Origin: Psettodes erumei
Taxonomy: Eukaryota; Chordata; Actinopteri; Pleuronectiformes; Psettodidae
Direction of reading: 5' to 3'
DNA: 64,000 nucleotides
Assembly (NCBI GenBank): GCA_016785225.1
Contig: JAFBJZ010000874.1
Coordinates: 2,535,501 to 2,599,500, forward strand
The notes beneath the pieces were generated by a model that was not told the DNA's origin, did no database searches, and saw nothing but the letters and a program-made list of their open reading frames with translations. Positions 1 to 13,247 of this stretch are shown here, piece by piece (within the stretch, counting starts at the first letter, position 1; each line of letters opens with the position of its first letter). The position numbers and the translations under genes are program-made.

Positions 1-1465
1 CAATTCTTGGCAAAACTCTGCGAAACAGCTTAATGCTCAGGCAATAATGAAGTGCACCACTTTGAGCTCGAATGAACGCCAACATGAATGTGCACCGGAA
101 ACGGAAGATATGAGAAGGCTTTTTCTTTAAGTTCAAACCCATACGCATATTTACACATCACACGTGAAAAACTGTGTGTGATGTAAATGTGTCGGGAGCC
201 TCGCTCCAAACTTCTGTCGCGGAGCTTTTTATTTATTCATCTGTCAGCGACGCTAATTGAAACGCAGGCCTGAGAGAACAGAAGTTACCCGAGCACTTGT
301 TGAGTTCTCGGGGACGGCCAATTAGTGAGCACGTCTTAAATCGTGAAGAAAAAGGGGCGAGGAAATAAGATGAGATGTAGGAGGATGAGCAGCCTGAGCA
401 GGCGAATGAGTAACAGCCAATTTACAAAGTGAGTAAGTCAGATAATATGTGTGCATCCTTGCTCAAACACACACACACAGACAATGCCGTCTACCGCTAC
501 TTTCTTAATGCGCTTCTATAGATAGCACAGATGCCTCCCACATCTGTCAAAGGAACATGACAACGCACACACTTTCCCTCTCTCCCATAATCTTGCCACT
601 TTTGTATTCCTCCGCCAGCCATCGCAGTGGATCACTTTATCCCTCCTTCAGAGCTCCCAGGAGAACAGCGTTACTGAGAGAAAAGTGAAATGAGAAATTC
701 CCACTGCTACCTAATTGCATGGCCGAATCGATCTTGTAATAGATTCCTTCTCTCTGACATCCAGTCTCACTGGCAGCACTATCAGACAGACAAATCAGAA
801 CGCTGAGTGTGTTTCTGTTTGTGTGCGCGGGTGCGTGGGCTTTTCAGCCTTCAATGTGGCAGGCTCTGGGACAGTCAGACGACTGTGTGATTGCTGGATG
901 CATGAGAAAAGGTAGATTGGGGTTTCTGCAATGAGCGCTTTCAAGAGCTCAAATGTGGTCTATCCAGTTGTATACAAAAAAAATTCAATATGAGACAGAA
1001 AGTGAGGAAAGTGTTCAGTAAAATATATGCTGGAAAGACACTGGATTTGGAACGGAACGCAATTTCAGATCTGTAGGAGGATCAAACGCATGTTGCATCG
1101 CTTACATTATATCATGTTATATTAAATGTGATGGTTTTCATGCTCTCACGAGGAGCAGTTGAGTTGCTGAAAGGCCTGGTAATCTAATCAAGCCATCTGT
1201 TAAGTATGAAGCTTTTATCATGTGCTGTTCTGTGATTGGACAGGCTCACAGACGGACTTAACGTGTTTGCCATAAACTTGCAAAAGAAAACAAAAATATT
1301 ACAGGCATCTGTGACTCTGCCAAACACCTGTCTTCCATTAGGTGACCCCCTCTGGCACCCAAACAGCTGCAAGCCGTTTCAAACAGAGGTGTATAACCCC
1401 CTCTAACAACACCAAAGCAGCCATTGTTCCCTTCCCTGTTCCTTTGCCTTGTGTCCTCTTGCCTC

Positions 1466-1494
1466 CACACACACACACACACACACACACACAC
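1466..1494 (+). repeat. (CA)n microsatellite
   Basis: Uninterrupted CA tract of 29 bp. It generates spurious HTHT/CVCV reading frames on both strands. Confidence 0.95.
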
Positions 1495-2889
1495 CACAGA
1501 CACTCCAGAGCAACCTGCTGTAGTGGATCTGACTGAGACGCCAGAGACCTGTGTGCCCTCCTGTCTCCTCAGACCTGAGACAGAAAGCTTTCCCCCTCCC
1601 TGCAGTGGAAACTGCAGATGTGAGGAGTGCCGAGGAGTCCATAAGCTCTACCTCTCTCTCCCTCTGTCTGTTTGCTGAACTTTTTTTTTCCTGAGAACAC
1701 CTTGAACCGTGCAACAATGCTGTTGAACAACGCAATGAACCAAAGGTCTCCATGCGAGGCGGTGGCAAATGGATACTGAAAATGAAACTGACCATTTGAC
1801 AAAATACTGTCAATAACCTCATGTTCCACTGGGTTTGTCAAAGATTAATTCAACCTTTTTTTTCTCCCCCAAGGAACCCACAGGATAATACAGTATCTGG
1901 CTATGTTCCCATACAGACTATAGACAGACACAAGCATGAACACACATTTTCAGTTCCAAAAAATCTGTAAAGTTTGTTCTCATGTGTATAAAATCATACT
2001 TAAACCATAAGTTTTGAGACATACAAAATTCTATCCTGTGTTTTTTTTCTCATAACATAAGTAATGTATCGAAACATTTGCACCTGAATTATTGAAATGT
2101 GAACACAGCTATACAAAATGTTGAATTTCCATCATTGTTTAGCTTAGGGCCTAAAACACTCACGACCTTGTGTTGCAAAGACGTCATTCTCCTCTGCACC
2201 TGCTGGCATGCAGTAGACAAAATTCAGTCATGTTGTAAGTACCGCATGATATTTCTCAGGTAACACAACCAACATCTCTTTTGTTGTTCACTGAAACGGC
2301 GGTTTCCACTGCCGTGCACCGCCGATTAATAACTTAGTTATTATCATTCTATCTGCTGCATGGTCTGGGCTGTATGCTATTGTGCTGAGACAATGGACTC
2401 CTCCATATAACAACAATGAAACACACAAAAAAAGGGGACAAGCAGCTGACAGGTTTAATACGAAGCAATGTGCGGGTTTAAAATTTAGAGATACACGAGT
2501 AGAATGACGCAGCATGAAAATACACACTCGTTATTATTGAGATAAACTGGCGTCCACCAGCCCATCAGTGAGGTTATTCAAATTCTCTTCAGTTTGTCTT
2601 GATGCTGATTAGAAGCACATAGGTCGCCACTGAATGAACGAGCAGGGTTCTGTTACTGCTAACGAGGCACATAAGGTGAAAGAGATAGAGGGATGTTTGA
2701 TGTTCTGATGTTTTGATCACTATTTAGACCTTTTAATTAAATTCCCCTGTTATTGTCAGCCGAGACGAGAGATCGGGCCATGGGATGCCCCAGACAAATC
2801 AAGATTTGATTTTTATGAAAAGACGGCAAATTGAATATGTTCCCAGCCCGACTGCCCATCCTTGTCCCTGGAAGGGAGATCAGTATCAG

Positions 2890-2892
<3 letters not shown>

Positions 2893-2962
<70 letters not shown>
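2893..2962 (+). repeat. (CA)35 microsatellite
   Basis: A pure 70 bp CA tract in intron 3, one of the longer tracts in the window. Confidence 0.97.
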
Positions 2963-2963
<1 letters not shown>

Positions 2964-3673
2964 GCTCAGAAGCACCAGGGATGAAACAAAACGATCCCTT
3001 TCATATCCCCACATGTGCACTGAGACTGCGCCTGAGAGTGCGAGTGTTTGCCCTTCTATCTGGTGCTTGGACAACCAAAGCAGTTACAGGAGTTTTTCCA
3101 CTTACAGTATTATTTCTTTCTTGACTTGAGTTGATTGAAAGGAGACAAAGAATGGTGAGAAGGAGAAGCAGGAAGCCAGTTAGGAGGCCTCTTCATGGCA
3201 CCCGCATGCAGCGGTGTGTGTATGTGTGTGTGACAGCAGGCAGACAGCAGTGGGGTTCAAAGGTTTGGGTCTGACACTCCGGGGTCCCCTAGTGCCCTGA
3301 CACACATATAATGTTAATCACTGTCCATGATCTCGTCCTGCTGCTGTTAACGCTGCAAAGGAAAGTCCTGAGGCCAAACATGTAAATTATAAGTATGTCC
3401 AAAAAAGATTTAAAGAAAAAAAGAAATCGTTGAAGTTTCAAAATAACAGAAATGGAAATTTGAGCCGAAATAATTTCATGACAGCTGGAAAAAGTACATC
3501 TGCTGGTGAAGATAATGTCATACGACCAACAGCTCAAGAAAAACTACAGTATCAACTACTGCAGTGGCAATATTAGTGTAGTATCTTGACTTATACCTCT
3601 CAAGATTAGTGTGATTTCATTCAATCTTATGACATTTTGAACATTATAAATGCAGTGATTCAGTCAGCGCCTC

Positions 3674-3699
3674 GTGTGTGTGTGTGTGTGTGTGTGTGT
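3674..3699 (+). repeat. (GT)13 microsatellite
   Basis: Pure GT tract of 26 bp. Confidence 0.95.
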
Positions 3700-4191
3700 T
3701 GTCCCTCTATGTTTTCCAAGCAAGAAAAAAAGGAAAAAGGGTTCAATCTTTTGACAGGTCTGGAATGTGGCCTAATGTACCAATGTCAGAAAAGAAGATG
3801 GTACTAAACAGTATGAGTGGCGACACTTTCATCGTTCTCTTTCATTGTCACACCCTTATTACCTCCTGTCACTCTGAATAAAGACAAGGAGAACACTTCA
3901 GTGACACAGACATGGGCAGATCAATTCCCCATAAAACAAGCTGTATTGGTTTATAAATCAGCTCTCCCGTCTCTGCCTCTGGCTGCTCAATAAGCATACA
4001 TCAGCCTAAACGTAAGGAGTGGGACGAGCTGCCGACTAGCTGCAGCTGGTGACAGATAAGTGCATGCATAAACACACACAGAGCTTGGAATACGAGAAAG
4101 AATATGCACGAAACACGAAAGGCAGATATTTGTGGACCGCTGCCACAGATGCAATCGTAAAGAGAAAAAGGCAAATGTGCACACATGCGCC

Positions 4192-4192
<1 letters not shown>

Positions 4193-4255
<63 letters not shown>

Positions 4256-4266
4256 CATATATATGA
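4193..4266 (+). repeat. Compound (TC)n(AC)n(AT)n microsatellite
   Basis: TC repeat passes into AC (with one AA interruption) and ends in a short AT run. Confidence 0.95.
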
Positions 4267-7200
4267 TAGATAGACAAAACAGCGAAGTGCTCTTTTGTCT
4301 CAGTAACTGTTGGCCTTTACTGTGGTATAAAAAGCCGCTTTGCCTTTTCGGGGGTTATACAAATTTAACATGAACCATCCATTTGACTAGTTACTGAAGC
4401 CTAATGGCGCAGAGTGTTACCATTATAAAGAGTAATGGCATTTTGCAATGGGTCCACAAAAGGCAATATTCCAACATTCAGCTGATTTGTGGGCCAAGCA
4501 CTACTACTTAAATCCCAACCTCAGACTGTTCCAGGGTGGATCCTGAAAAGTTAGAACTAAAACTTAACTCTGGAGAAATGACTGCATGTGCAGACTGCAA
4601 GTGCATGCATGTACAGCGTGCAATCTTTTAACTACATACTTGTAGTTTTGTACAATTAGTTTTCCATTATCTTCCATTACGGCAGCATTCCAGGTCAGGA
4701 TTTAACACAGTGATATCTATACATAAAGTCTGATGACAGAATTTTCCCTCTGAGGAAGAGTGTGAGATTAGCTGTATCTATGCAGTGGCAGTGCTGCTAT
4801 TATTCATCTCACCTGGCGGGATGAGCAATAAGCATACATTGCTGTACAAATACTGCATTGTTGACTGCCAACTTTCAGGCCTCACTGAAGGATTGGGTGC
4901 TTCTATTTAATGTGTAGGTGGCTTCAGACCAACACTGCATTTAGGCCTTTACTGATGAATGTGGACAGGTGATGGTGAGTTCCTGCCACATGAAGTGAAC
5001 CATTTAATTCAAAGTCTAGATCCTTTGGGCATCATAACCTATACAACGTTTTCATAGAAGATTTAAAGTTTCAATGATCAGATTCCACAGTTTTCAAAAG
5101 AAACAAATGCAAATAGGGAGGTGGTCACGGTTGACAGTCAACAGTTCTTCAGGCACAAACACGATGGTTTCAGAATCTTAAGCACTTCTTTGTTGATGTA
5201 ACCATGGCAATGAAAGTCTCAAAACCTTAAACCTGTTTATGTGCTGAAACCTAACCGAACCTTTACCAATGCATTCTCACATCATGAAACTGATTCATGT
5301 TACAGCAGTGATTTGTGAAAGTTTTGCATATGTACTTTGTCATTTAATCTGGATGCCTTGAAACTCACAAGAGGGTCTAAGCCCAAGTGGTACTTTTGCA
5401 GTCAAACACATAAGAAATACAGGCTTCAAAAGGCTTGTCCATAAGTGTCCATTAACTACCTGGTAGAGTAATTCCTGTAATGTCAATGTGAAATAAAAAC
5501 CACAGGAGGTGTGAATCACCATCATTTCCAGGTACCCAGGTTTAAAATTTCTCTCCTCCACTTAATCTCATCATAAAGGAAACCCAATTACAGCTTCTCT
5601 ATTTTCTCCATTTCCACAACACTCTTCATAGAGCTTAACCCCACGTTTTAGTCTCATCAATGAAGTTGTCAGCATTAATTCAAACAGATTCTGACCGTCA
5701 AATTCTGAGGTTTCACTTTATGTCTGTACTTGTTGGGGTGGGGGTCAGCCAGAGTTCAGACCTCAGTCCACCCCAAGGGGGATGGTTTCACACCACAGTC
5801 TTCTCTGCAACTGACCCAGTTCTGCTATCGCTGCTTGCCGCATTCAATGGCTGGATTAAGTCTGTCCACAGGACACTTATGCATGTGTATATGTGTGCCT
5901 ATGTGTGTGTGCGTGTGCAATTCCACTAGTGTGACTAACAAGCTTGGCCGTTGCAGTCCGGCAGATTGCGAGACACCTACTGCTCGTTAAAGCCTTTCGT
6001 ACCCTGGGGTCGTGGGCTCACTTCAAGCGCTGGTGCTGCTCATGTATGAGAAGATAGAGGGGTGGGGTGAGGAAGTGCATCAAAGAGATGAAACAAGTGT
6101 CACTGGGCTGCCATTTTTATAAAAGTTAAAAAAGATACATATACAAGTCGTAGTTTGTAAAAAGGCAACATGAAATGCAGCAAAGCCTTTCATCAGGTCA
6201 CCACAGTTGTTGAAAACAAAAACAGAAACCTGTGATCTGTGAGCTCAAACAACAAAAAAATACTGCTCACACAAAATATATGATCAATGGCAAAATCTCC
6301 TTTTGAGCTGAGTTTATGTTTTCAGGAAACACTGACTTATTGTACTGTTGGATACACATTCATAACACTTCTCATCAATGCCAACATTCAAATACTGGGA
6401 TGCAACTACATATACGCTGCAATAACTTTAATAACTGCCTCTGCATGAAAGTTAAAGAAGAATGTTTGATTATGCAAAGGGAATGGAGTTTTGACTTTTG
6501 CTTGAATTAAAAAATTCCTGACAACTCTGACAGAGCTCAGGAGCCCCGCTGTACTTCAAATGATTTCAGTGTATAAAGCTAGAATAGTTCACCACAATGC
6601 TGTGAAACAGGTCAATTTCTGTTACATCCTGGCACCATGTGGGATGATTTAAACTGCAAATGCAAACACTTCAATGCTTTGTGAGTGTTCAGAGGCACGT
6701 CTGAAAAACGTAAAAAAACCTGCCATTCACACTTGAGTTTCTGATAAAAGATGATCTGAGCAGGTGTAACTGCAAATGCATTTTCATGCCAAAATGACTC
6801 ACAAATTATTACTGTGCCTTCTGTCCTGCAAAAAAACACAACCTCATCTGTGCCACTCCGCCGATCTTGGCACAAGCAGGTTCGATCAGAGCCAGGAAAG
6901 AGGTGCAGGTGCAAAGAGATCAACGACGTTACCAGACTGGCACTGCTTCTGCGTTTGCACTGTTGCCAGTTACATGCATGTGCCAGCATAAAAATAAAGA
7001 CCATTGAGTTTAGGGATGTGAGAACAAATGATGAAAGTCACTTCCTGGGCCACAATGTAACAAATGTGTCAATCTGTCATTGAAGAGGGAGATTGATTAT
7101 TCACATGCATCAAATGTAAAATGTAGATCAAACTGGTGTCTGCCTATGACACATTCCAAACCTGGATTTTAAAAGTCACTCTTTTGGTTTGAACACAGCA

Positions 7201-9370
7201 TGAAATGACCGCAAATGTGTACCCTTCAAAACTTTCACATAAGCCGTGTTTCCCATACTTTGACCTGTATGTGGCAGCCCACAACAATATCAACACTGAC
7301 CGCCATATATTAAGACACACACGCAGACTGACAACTGCTTTGTCCTTAAAAAGCTAGTACTCAATTTGTAATTCAGACAGTGATTGTGATTCTGATTGTC
7401 CTTCTCCTCCCTGTTTCAGTGTGTACTCCAGATGTCTGAGGCCAGTTGTGCACGTAAAGCACCTCCAACTGCTCAGTCAAAATGTTATATCCAATTTGAT
7501 CAAGCACTGGCCCCTTGATCCTCCATCTTCTTAACCAAACTTAAGAAAAACAAAAACACGTGTGGCTAAGTGTTTTGACGCTGGCTATTCCTCCTGCTGC
7601 TATGGTAGTCCCTCTGTTCCTGTTCATGAACCTGTCTAGCTGCTAGCTGCTAGCTACTGCCGTCTTCATTTGCGCTCACTAACATCGGCATTAGCACTGC
7701 AACTGCCCTGGTCTTATCACCACCCTAACCCATTTAGAAGCATTCCAAGCTACACTTCTTTTCTTTTGAAAAAGGATAACAAGTTTCACTAACTTTTTGA
7801 CATTTTTACTTTGCTGTTTAACATTTATAATCCTCTCTTATGAAGTGTTCTGACTGCCCTGCAGGTTTTAGCCTTTTCTTTTTCTGTGTGCATAACGGCC
7901 TAATTACCCAGTGTGCCTATCGCTCAGTGCACGCACTTGCACTGATGGTTAGATGAAAGGGGATCTCTCGACTTTATTTGGGGTAGCCTACATCTAAACT
8001 GATTTTGCTTTTGGATGCTATGTGACACTTCCCCATTGGGAAGCACTGATAGGAGAAATGCATGGAACATGGTACAGAGACTGACCAATGGCAGAGGTGT
8101 CTCTGTGCAGGGTCAGAGCTACTTTGTGCTATAGATGAGTAATTGTGCTGGTGGGGTTAAGGGGGAAGGATTTCTGACTAATACATACAGTCCATCAGTA
8201 TGCATGAGAAAAATCTGGAAAGCGATATCTTAATCAGAACAACTTTCAAAACACCATCTCCACCCCTCTCCATAATGAGGGCTGCTCATAAATCATTCTG
8301 TTTTTAGATGGCAGATGAAGCATGTATATGTTATATGTAAATTACTGCGAACATGAGTCTTAATTCTTCTATTATATGGCTGAAGGATAAACAAACATCC
8401 ACTGAGACAAAACATAGTTTTTACTAACGTTGAACCCTCAATAACCCCATTTTTTTCCTGTTTTTACTTTTTTTAAGTACTGGGGAGGAGCTGTCTCTAG
8501 CTCCTAAAGTGTACTTTCATTTATGACAAGTCTGTTCTTCAATCCAGGCCTGTGATGTGTTATCTGGGCCATGTCGTGCCATACATACCCTTTAATGTCT
8601 AATTCAGTCTGTTGGCTTACGTACTAAAATAGAACACACTCACATATGAGGGAAAAGGGAAATCAATTGAAATGTTGCAGTGTCTGACAGGACTGTGCTC
8701 GAGGAGACAAAAAGTAAAAAAGAAAGAAAAACATCAGACGATGTCACTTGCTTTTGTTTTCTGAGCGAGAGAGCGTGCGGTGTTGAGACAGGCAGAAGCT
8801 GTATGTATGTATGCAGGGTGCCGGTACGTTTGGGAATTTATTTTTTCAACTGTCTTTGATCACTTCCCGGCTTTGAAGTAACTCTCGGCGAACGGGGGGT
8901 GGGGGGGAGCGGAGAAAAAAAAGAGCAGAAGTCACCGCAAGTTCACATTGCAACTAGGACTCGCAAAAACTGCAATCTGCATAATTTATTCCTTAAACAG
9001 TTTAAATGCAATGCAATGAGGAGATCTCTAGGTGCCCAACAAACCCGCCCCTCTGCTTGACAACTCCAATTAAACACTCTCCTTCCCCACATTTGTTCTC
9101 AATTACAGCTTGAAGAGCGACAACATGTGAGTCTCTAATGCTCATCAAGTGACTGGATTAAAGAGAGACAGCTGAAGGTAGCACACACAGAATAGAACAC
9201 ACACATGTTCATGTATGTAATTCTACTTCTCTTTGAGTCTCTGTGTGGGGCTGATTGTTGGCTTTCGTGTGTCCATTCATTCTGATTTGACATGTGTTTG
9301 TCTATGGGTGTTTCTCAGAACAATTATCAAGTCAAATTACTTGCCAAAGCCTCAAAGTAGACCTTCTGGA

Positions 9371-9390
9371 CACACACACACACGCACACA

Positions 9391-9438
<48 letters not shown>
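9371..9438 (+). repeat. (CA)n microsatellite, interrupted
   Basis: CA tract with CG and AG interruptions near its left end, then a pure run. Confidence 0.95.
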
Positions 9439-9440
<2 letters not shown>

Positions 9441-11006
9441 AAAACACAGGACCAAGAAAACAATAAAAATAAAATGTTCTTGCTCTCAAACCATGAAATT
9501 GACAGAAACCTTTACTGACTGACTAGCTTGCATTTTGCTTGTTTTAGAATATCTAGAACAAATAACACTAGATTACACAGTAACAGTAATTATAATATTG
9601 AATACTCAAGTCAAATTTGATTTTTAACTGCCTAACCCTAACACAACAAATCTAACTCCAGTCATCTCAAGCCATAGATTTAATCTTTCACTTTACTTTC
9701 TTTCTTGCTGTGAAAAGCTTCCAAAACCACAACCACAAGAACAATGGGTCAAAAGTGGGTCCTCAGATGGACAGATAAAGCTAACCTCCAACAGCTACTA
9801 CATTGATGGTCATTGCATCATATGAGTACAGCACAGAGAATGGAGTAGAAGATCAGACTTACACACTTTTTACACAAAGAAGTTATTCACAGTAAGCTTT
9901 TCTTTGGCTTCCATAGAGAAATTCAAAATGACAACCTTACTCAGTTTTGTTTATTTAATTTGATATCATTTTAGAAGCAGTATTGAATATATAATAAATA
10001 TATATAATAATAAAATATATAATTTAAGCCTTTGGAACACAATCTTTCAGGTCTGGATGTAGACCGAATATAGGAGAAATGCTGGAAGGAAAAATATACA
10101 GCAGAGACAGAGTACCAGGTTTAAGGTCAACTAGTTTTGTTTCATACATGCTCTGCTATTTAACAAACTTTGCTGTTGGTTAAAAGCCTTGTCAGGCACA
10201 CAGAGTGGTGGCATTTCAATGACTCTCCTATCTGCAGCAGCTGAGTGTCAGTATACGACTCAGTTCAGGGAAAGACCTGGCTGTGGCGTGGAAAATGACC
10301 ATTGACTGCATGAGTAAGACACCACCAGCCTCCGCTCATTGCTGCTGCCCACCTGACGACCTCCCTGGCGTGCTCCAGATGGTGCCAATTTTCATATTGC
10401 AGCAGGGTCAACACCCATCAGTGGGACACAAAAAGTTTCACATGTTGAGAATACAGTCTGCAGGACTGGAACACCGTACCGTCGTAGGAACCCCAATCAA
10501 CTAGCCAAAGAACTAATTTAAACTTTTGTTAAATTTATTCTCATTTAGGTTGTATGCAGGTCATACAGCCGCCTGTTATGTTGCGTGCAGGGAAATTAAC
10601 TTGAAATTAACTTGTTAACTTGTTAGATGGTCTGGACAGTTTTTTTTCAGTCTGGGGATACAAAGAATGCTTGAAATTTAGAGCATTACCAGCCCTGAGA
10701 TGTATGACATGGCATGCTAAAGGCATTCAGCTGGTCTGATTTCATTTTTTGAAAAATGCATACCACAGTTGAGAAGATTTTTCTTCAATAAGAATGCTTA
10801 CAAAGCCAAGCAGCTTTGCTTCTCTACTCTATACTGTTGTAAGATTAATTTATTTTAAAATTACAACAAACTCAATCTTTAAATTTAATTTTAATGATTT
10901 AATTCAGAATAATGTCTAATTAATTATCTAATTTCCAGTGTTTATCTGGTGTGCATGTAGACAGCATGTAGTGACACTGAGGAGCTATTTACACTGGGCA
11001 CAATTC

Positions 11007-11399
11007 CACCCGATCTGATTGCTGTCATACCATTGAATAGGCGTAATTCGTGTACCGTCATCCCACAGACATGGGCCAGTAGGCCCCTACTCTACCTACT
11101 AGTAGGTTTAGAAGGCTGTGATCACCTATTCATATGCTTGACCCAATGTTATCAATACCCAGTAGGCACAGTAGGCTTGCTATGGAATTATACTGGAAAA
11201 GTCACTGGAAAAGCTTTATTTATAATAACATTATATTACTTATTATCGCTTTTACCCTAACCCTAACCCGAACCCTAACCCGAACCCTTAACCTACTAGT
11301 AGGGAGGTAGGTAGAGTAGGGGCCTACTGGCCCATGTCTGTGGGATGACGGTACACGAATTACGCCTATTCAATGGTATGACAGCAATCAGATCGGCTG
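11007..11399. mobile_element. 393 bp foldback/MITE-like element with about 93 bp terminal inverted repeats
   Basis: The arms 11010-11099 and 11307-11396 are perfect inverted repeats over 90 bp. Extending outward, the ends read CAC versus CAG, one mismatch, giving termini at 11007 and 11399. Both sides are flanked by the 7 bp direct repeat ACAATTC (11000-11006 and 11400-11406), a likely target-site duplication. Just inside the arms a further TACTAGTAGGTT block pairs with a small offset. The core is about 200 bp, has no coding potential and contains telomere-like CCCTAA units. The structure is that of a non-autonomous DNA element. The superfamily is unclear: CA(G/C) ends are hAT-like, but a 7 bp duplication is not the usual 8. 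Perfect arms suggest recent insertion or arm homogenisation. Confidence 0.8.
11253..11292 (+). repeat. Telomere-like CCCTAA/CCCGAA array inside the foldback element
   Basis: About five to six hexamer-like units alternating CCCTAA and CCCGAA, ending CCCTTAACC. It lies within the core of the 11007-11399 element, next to the right arm, so it is best read as part of that element rather than a relic of a chromosome end. Confidence 0.7.
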
Positions 11400-11838
11400 A
11401 CAATTCAAGCCACATCAAGCCTCTGGCAGGGAAACTCCATGCCTTTCAGTGGTACACTGAGCTTAATGACAACTCAGGGGAAATATGCATTAGCATACCG
11501 TCAGCGTTCAAAGGGCTTTCGATTGTATTCTTTGTGATAGTTGCAAAAGCAAATGCTAATACAATGACTGTGTACACAACAAACAAAAAGCCTTGTATTC
11601 AAGTTTAACCATACTATGTGGTTTGCTCTCATAGAGGCATAAAGTACATAGGACTGGGAATTGAAAGATCAGTTAAACAATCGGAAATTCACAAGTGTCT
11701 GTATGTCTGATAAGAGACATCTTCATAATGTCTGGGAAGTGGTGGATGAGTAAGCACGGATGTAATGAAACTATAGTAGAGTCTGCCTTTGGTATATGTC
11801 AGCTTTGCCCTTAAGATGAGCAACATGTCCTTCAGACC

Positions 11839-11864
11839 TGTGTGTGTGTGTGTGTGTGTGTGTG
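11839..11864 (+). repeat. (TG)13 microsatellite
   Basis: Pure TG tract of 26 bp. Confidence 0.95.
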
Positions 11865-12898
11865 TTGATGATGAATAAAGTGAGCTTAAATTTCCGACAA
11901 TCTTTGATCCACTACCAGCATATTCTCTCCCTCTCTCTCTCTTTGTCCAGACACTCTCAATTAAGCCTTTAGGCCCACGCTTGTTAAAATGAAACCATTT
12001 CTTTTTGAAATGTCACAGGGTCTCCATGCAGTGTGGCCCATCTGTCTGTAAGCAGCGCCACAGCTGACGCCTGCCTGAACTCCCTGCTGGAGCAAAATGT
12101 TGTCTCTTACAGCCACACTTTGCACTGATGCTTTCGTGGATGTTTAGCTTTGTTTGTGTGTGTTGTTGTTGTTCTTGATGCATGGTCTGGTGTGTGGGCT
12201 TAGCTACTCTGTCTTTGCATTGGTGTGTGTGTGTGTGTTTTACTGGCGATTCATTATGTGTGTCTCACCTGTGCATCGCCTGTCTCTCGCGCCTGTGACA
12301 TCTCATTTGGTGGGCTGACAAGTTGAAGGATATGTGCTGTAATTGTTGTCTGACTACCTTGATGCTGTAATTGAAAGTGTCTTAGTTAAGTGAAACTTTC
12401 TTCAGGATGTTTACACAAAAATGCCAATTAACATTAAAACAGCTATTCCTGTTACCTGCCGACCTTAGACATCGGATATGTACCTTGAACTGTCTGCACA
12501 ATTTGTGATTTAAACATTCTGAGATAATTTTAAGCAACATATCATGACTAAAATCAAACATGTGGTTTCCACTTCCAATCCAGTCCTCCTGCTTTTGTTT
12601 TAAGTTGTTGCTCAAAGGCATAACTTAAAAAATGTAAAAAATTTAATGGACTATAAAATACTAAAAGTCAAGTAACAAAATGTGACAGCATTCTGTCTAA
12701 TTTTTATTCCCTCTGGATTACTTGTTATTCTTTAATATGAGAGGTGTACAGTAATTCTCAATGTGTTTGGCACAGCATTAGTTTAAAAAAATAAATTAAT
12801 AAATTGATTGCTCTTACTTTGCTTCAGCCCAAACCAGGGTAGAACCACTTTGGTTTTGGCAAATAACAAATAGCAGCCAGCTACAAACATACAGGTGT

Positions 12899-12899
<1 letters not shown>

Positions 12900-12939
<40 letters not shown>
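12900..12939 (+). repeat. (CA)20 microsatellite
   Basis: Pure CA tract of 40 bp. Confidence 0.95.
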
Positions 12940-12943
<4 letters not shown>

Positions 12944-13225
12944 TAAATAAACACACAAACACACTGTGAGTACATTATTCATGGCACTGCAGAGAGCTCT
13001 TACAGAGTGCCTGAGAAAAAACACACAAGATCCGCTGTAAAACACTGAGTGGTAGCAGCACTGTCTAGATTGTCTTACGGAAAGATGGAGTGAGAGCGAG
13101 CGAGTGAGAGAGTGAGAAAGAGAGAGATGAGACAAACACTAGGCGCATGTCAGTCATTTAGGTATGCAAGGTGTCATCTTGCATTAACATCAAGGATTGC
13201 ACTTATTGATGTTTCGGTCCTTGTT

Positions 13226-13247
13226 TGTGTGTGTGTGTGTGTGTGTG
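13226..13247 (+). repeat. (TG)11 microsatellite
   Basis: Short TG tract followed by a G-rich GGTGGGG segment. Confidence 0.9.

Noticed and set aside
2737..3129. Frames rich in CVCV or HTHT
   Set aside because: These are translations of the CA/GT microsatellite and recur at every such tract in the window.
11253..11292. Interstitial telomere relic
   Set aside because: The CCCTAA-like units sit inside a bounded foldback element with its own target duplication, so an element-borne origin is simpler than a chromosome fusion.
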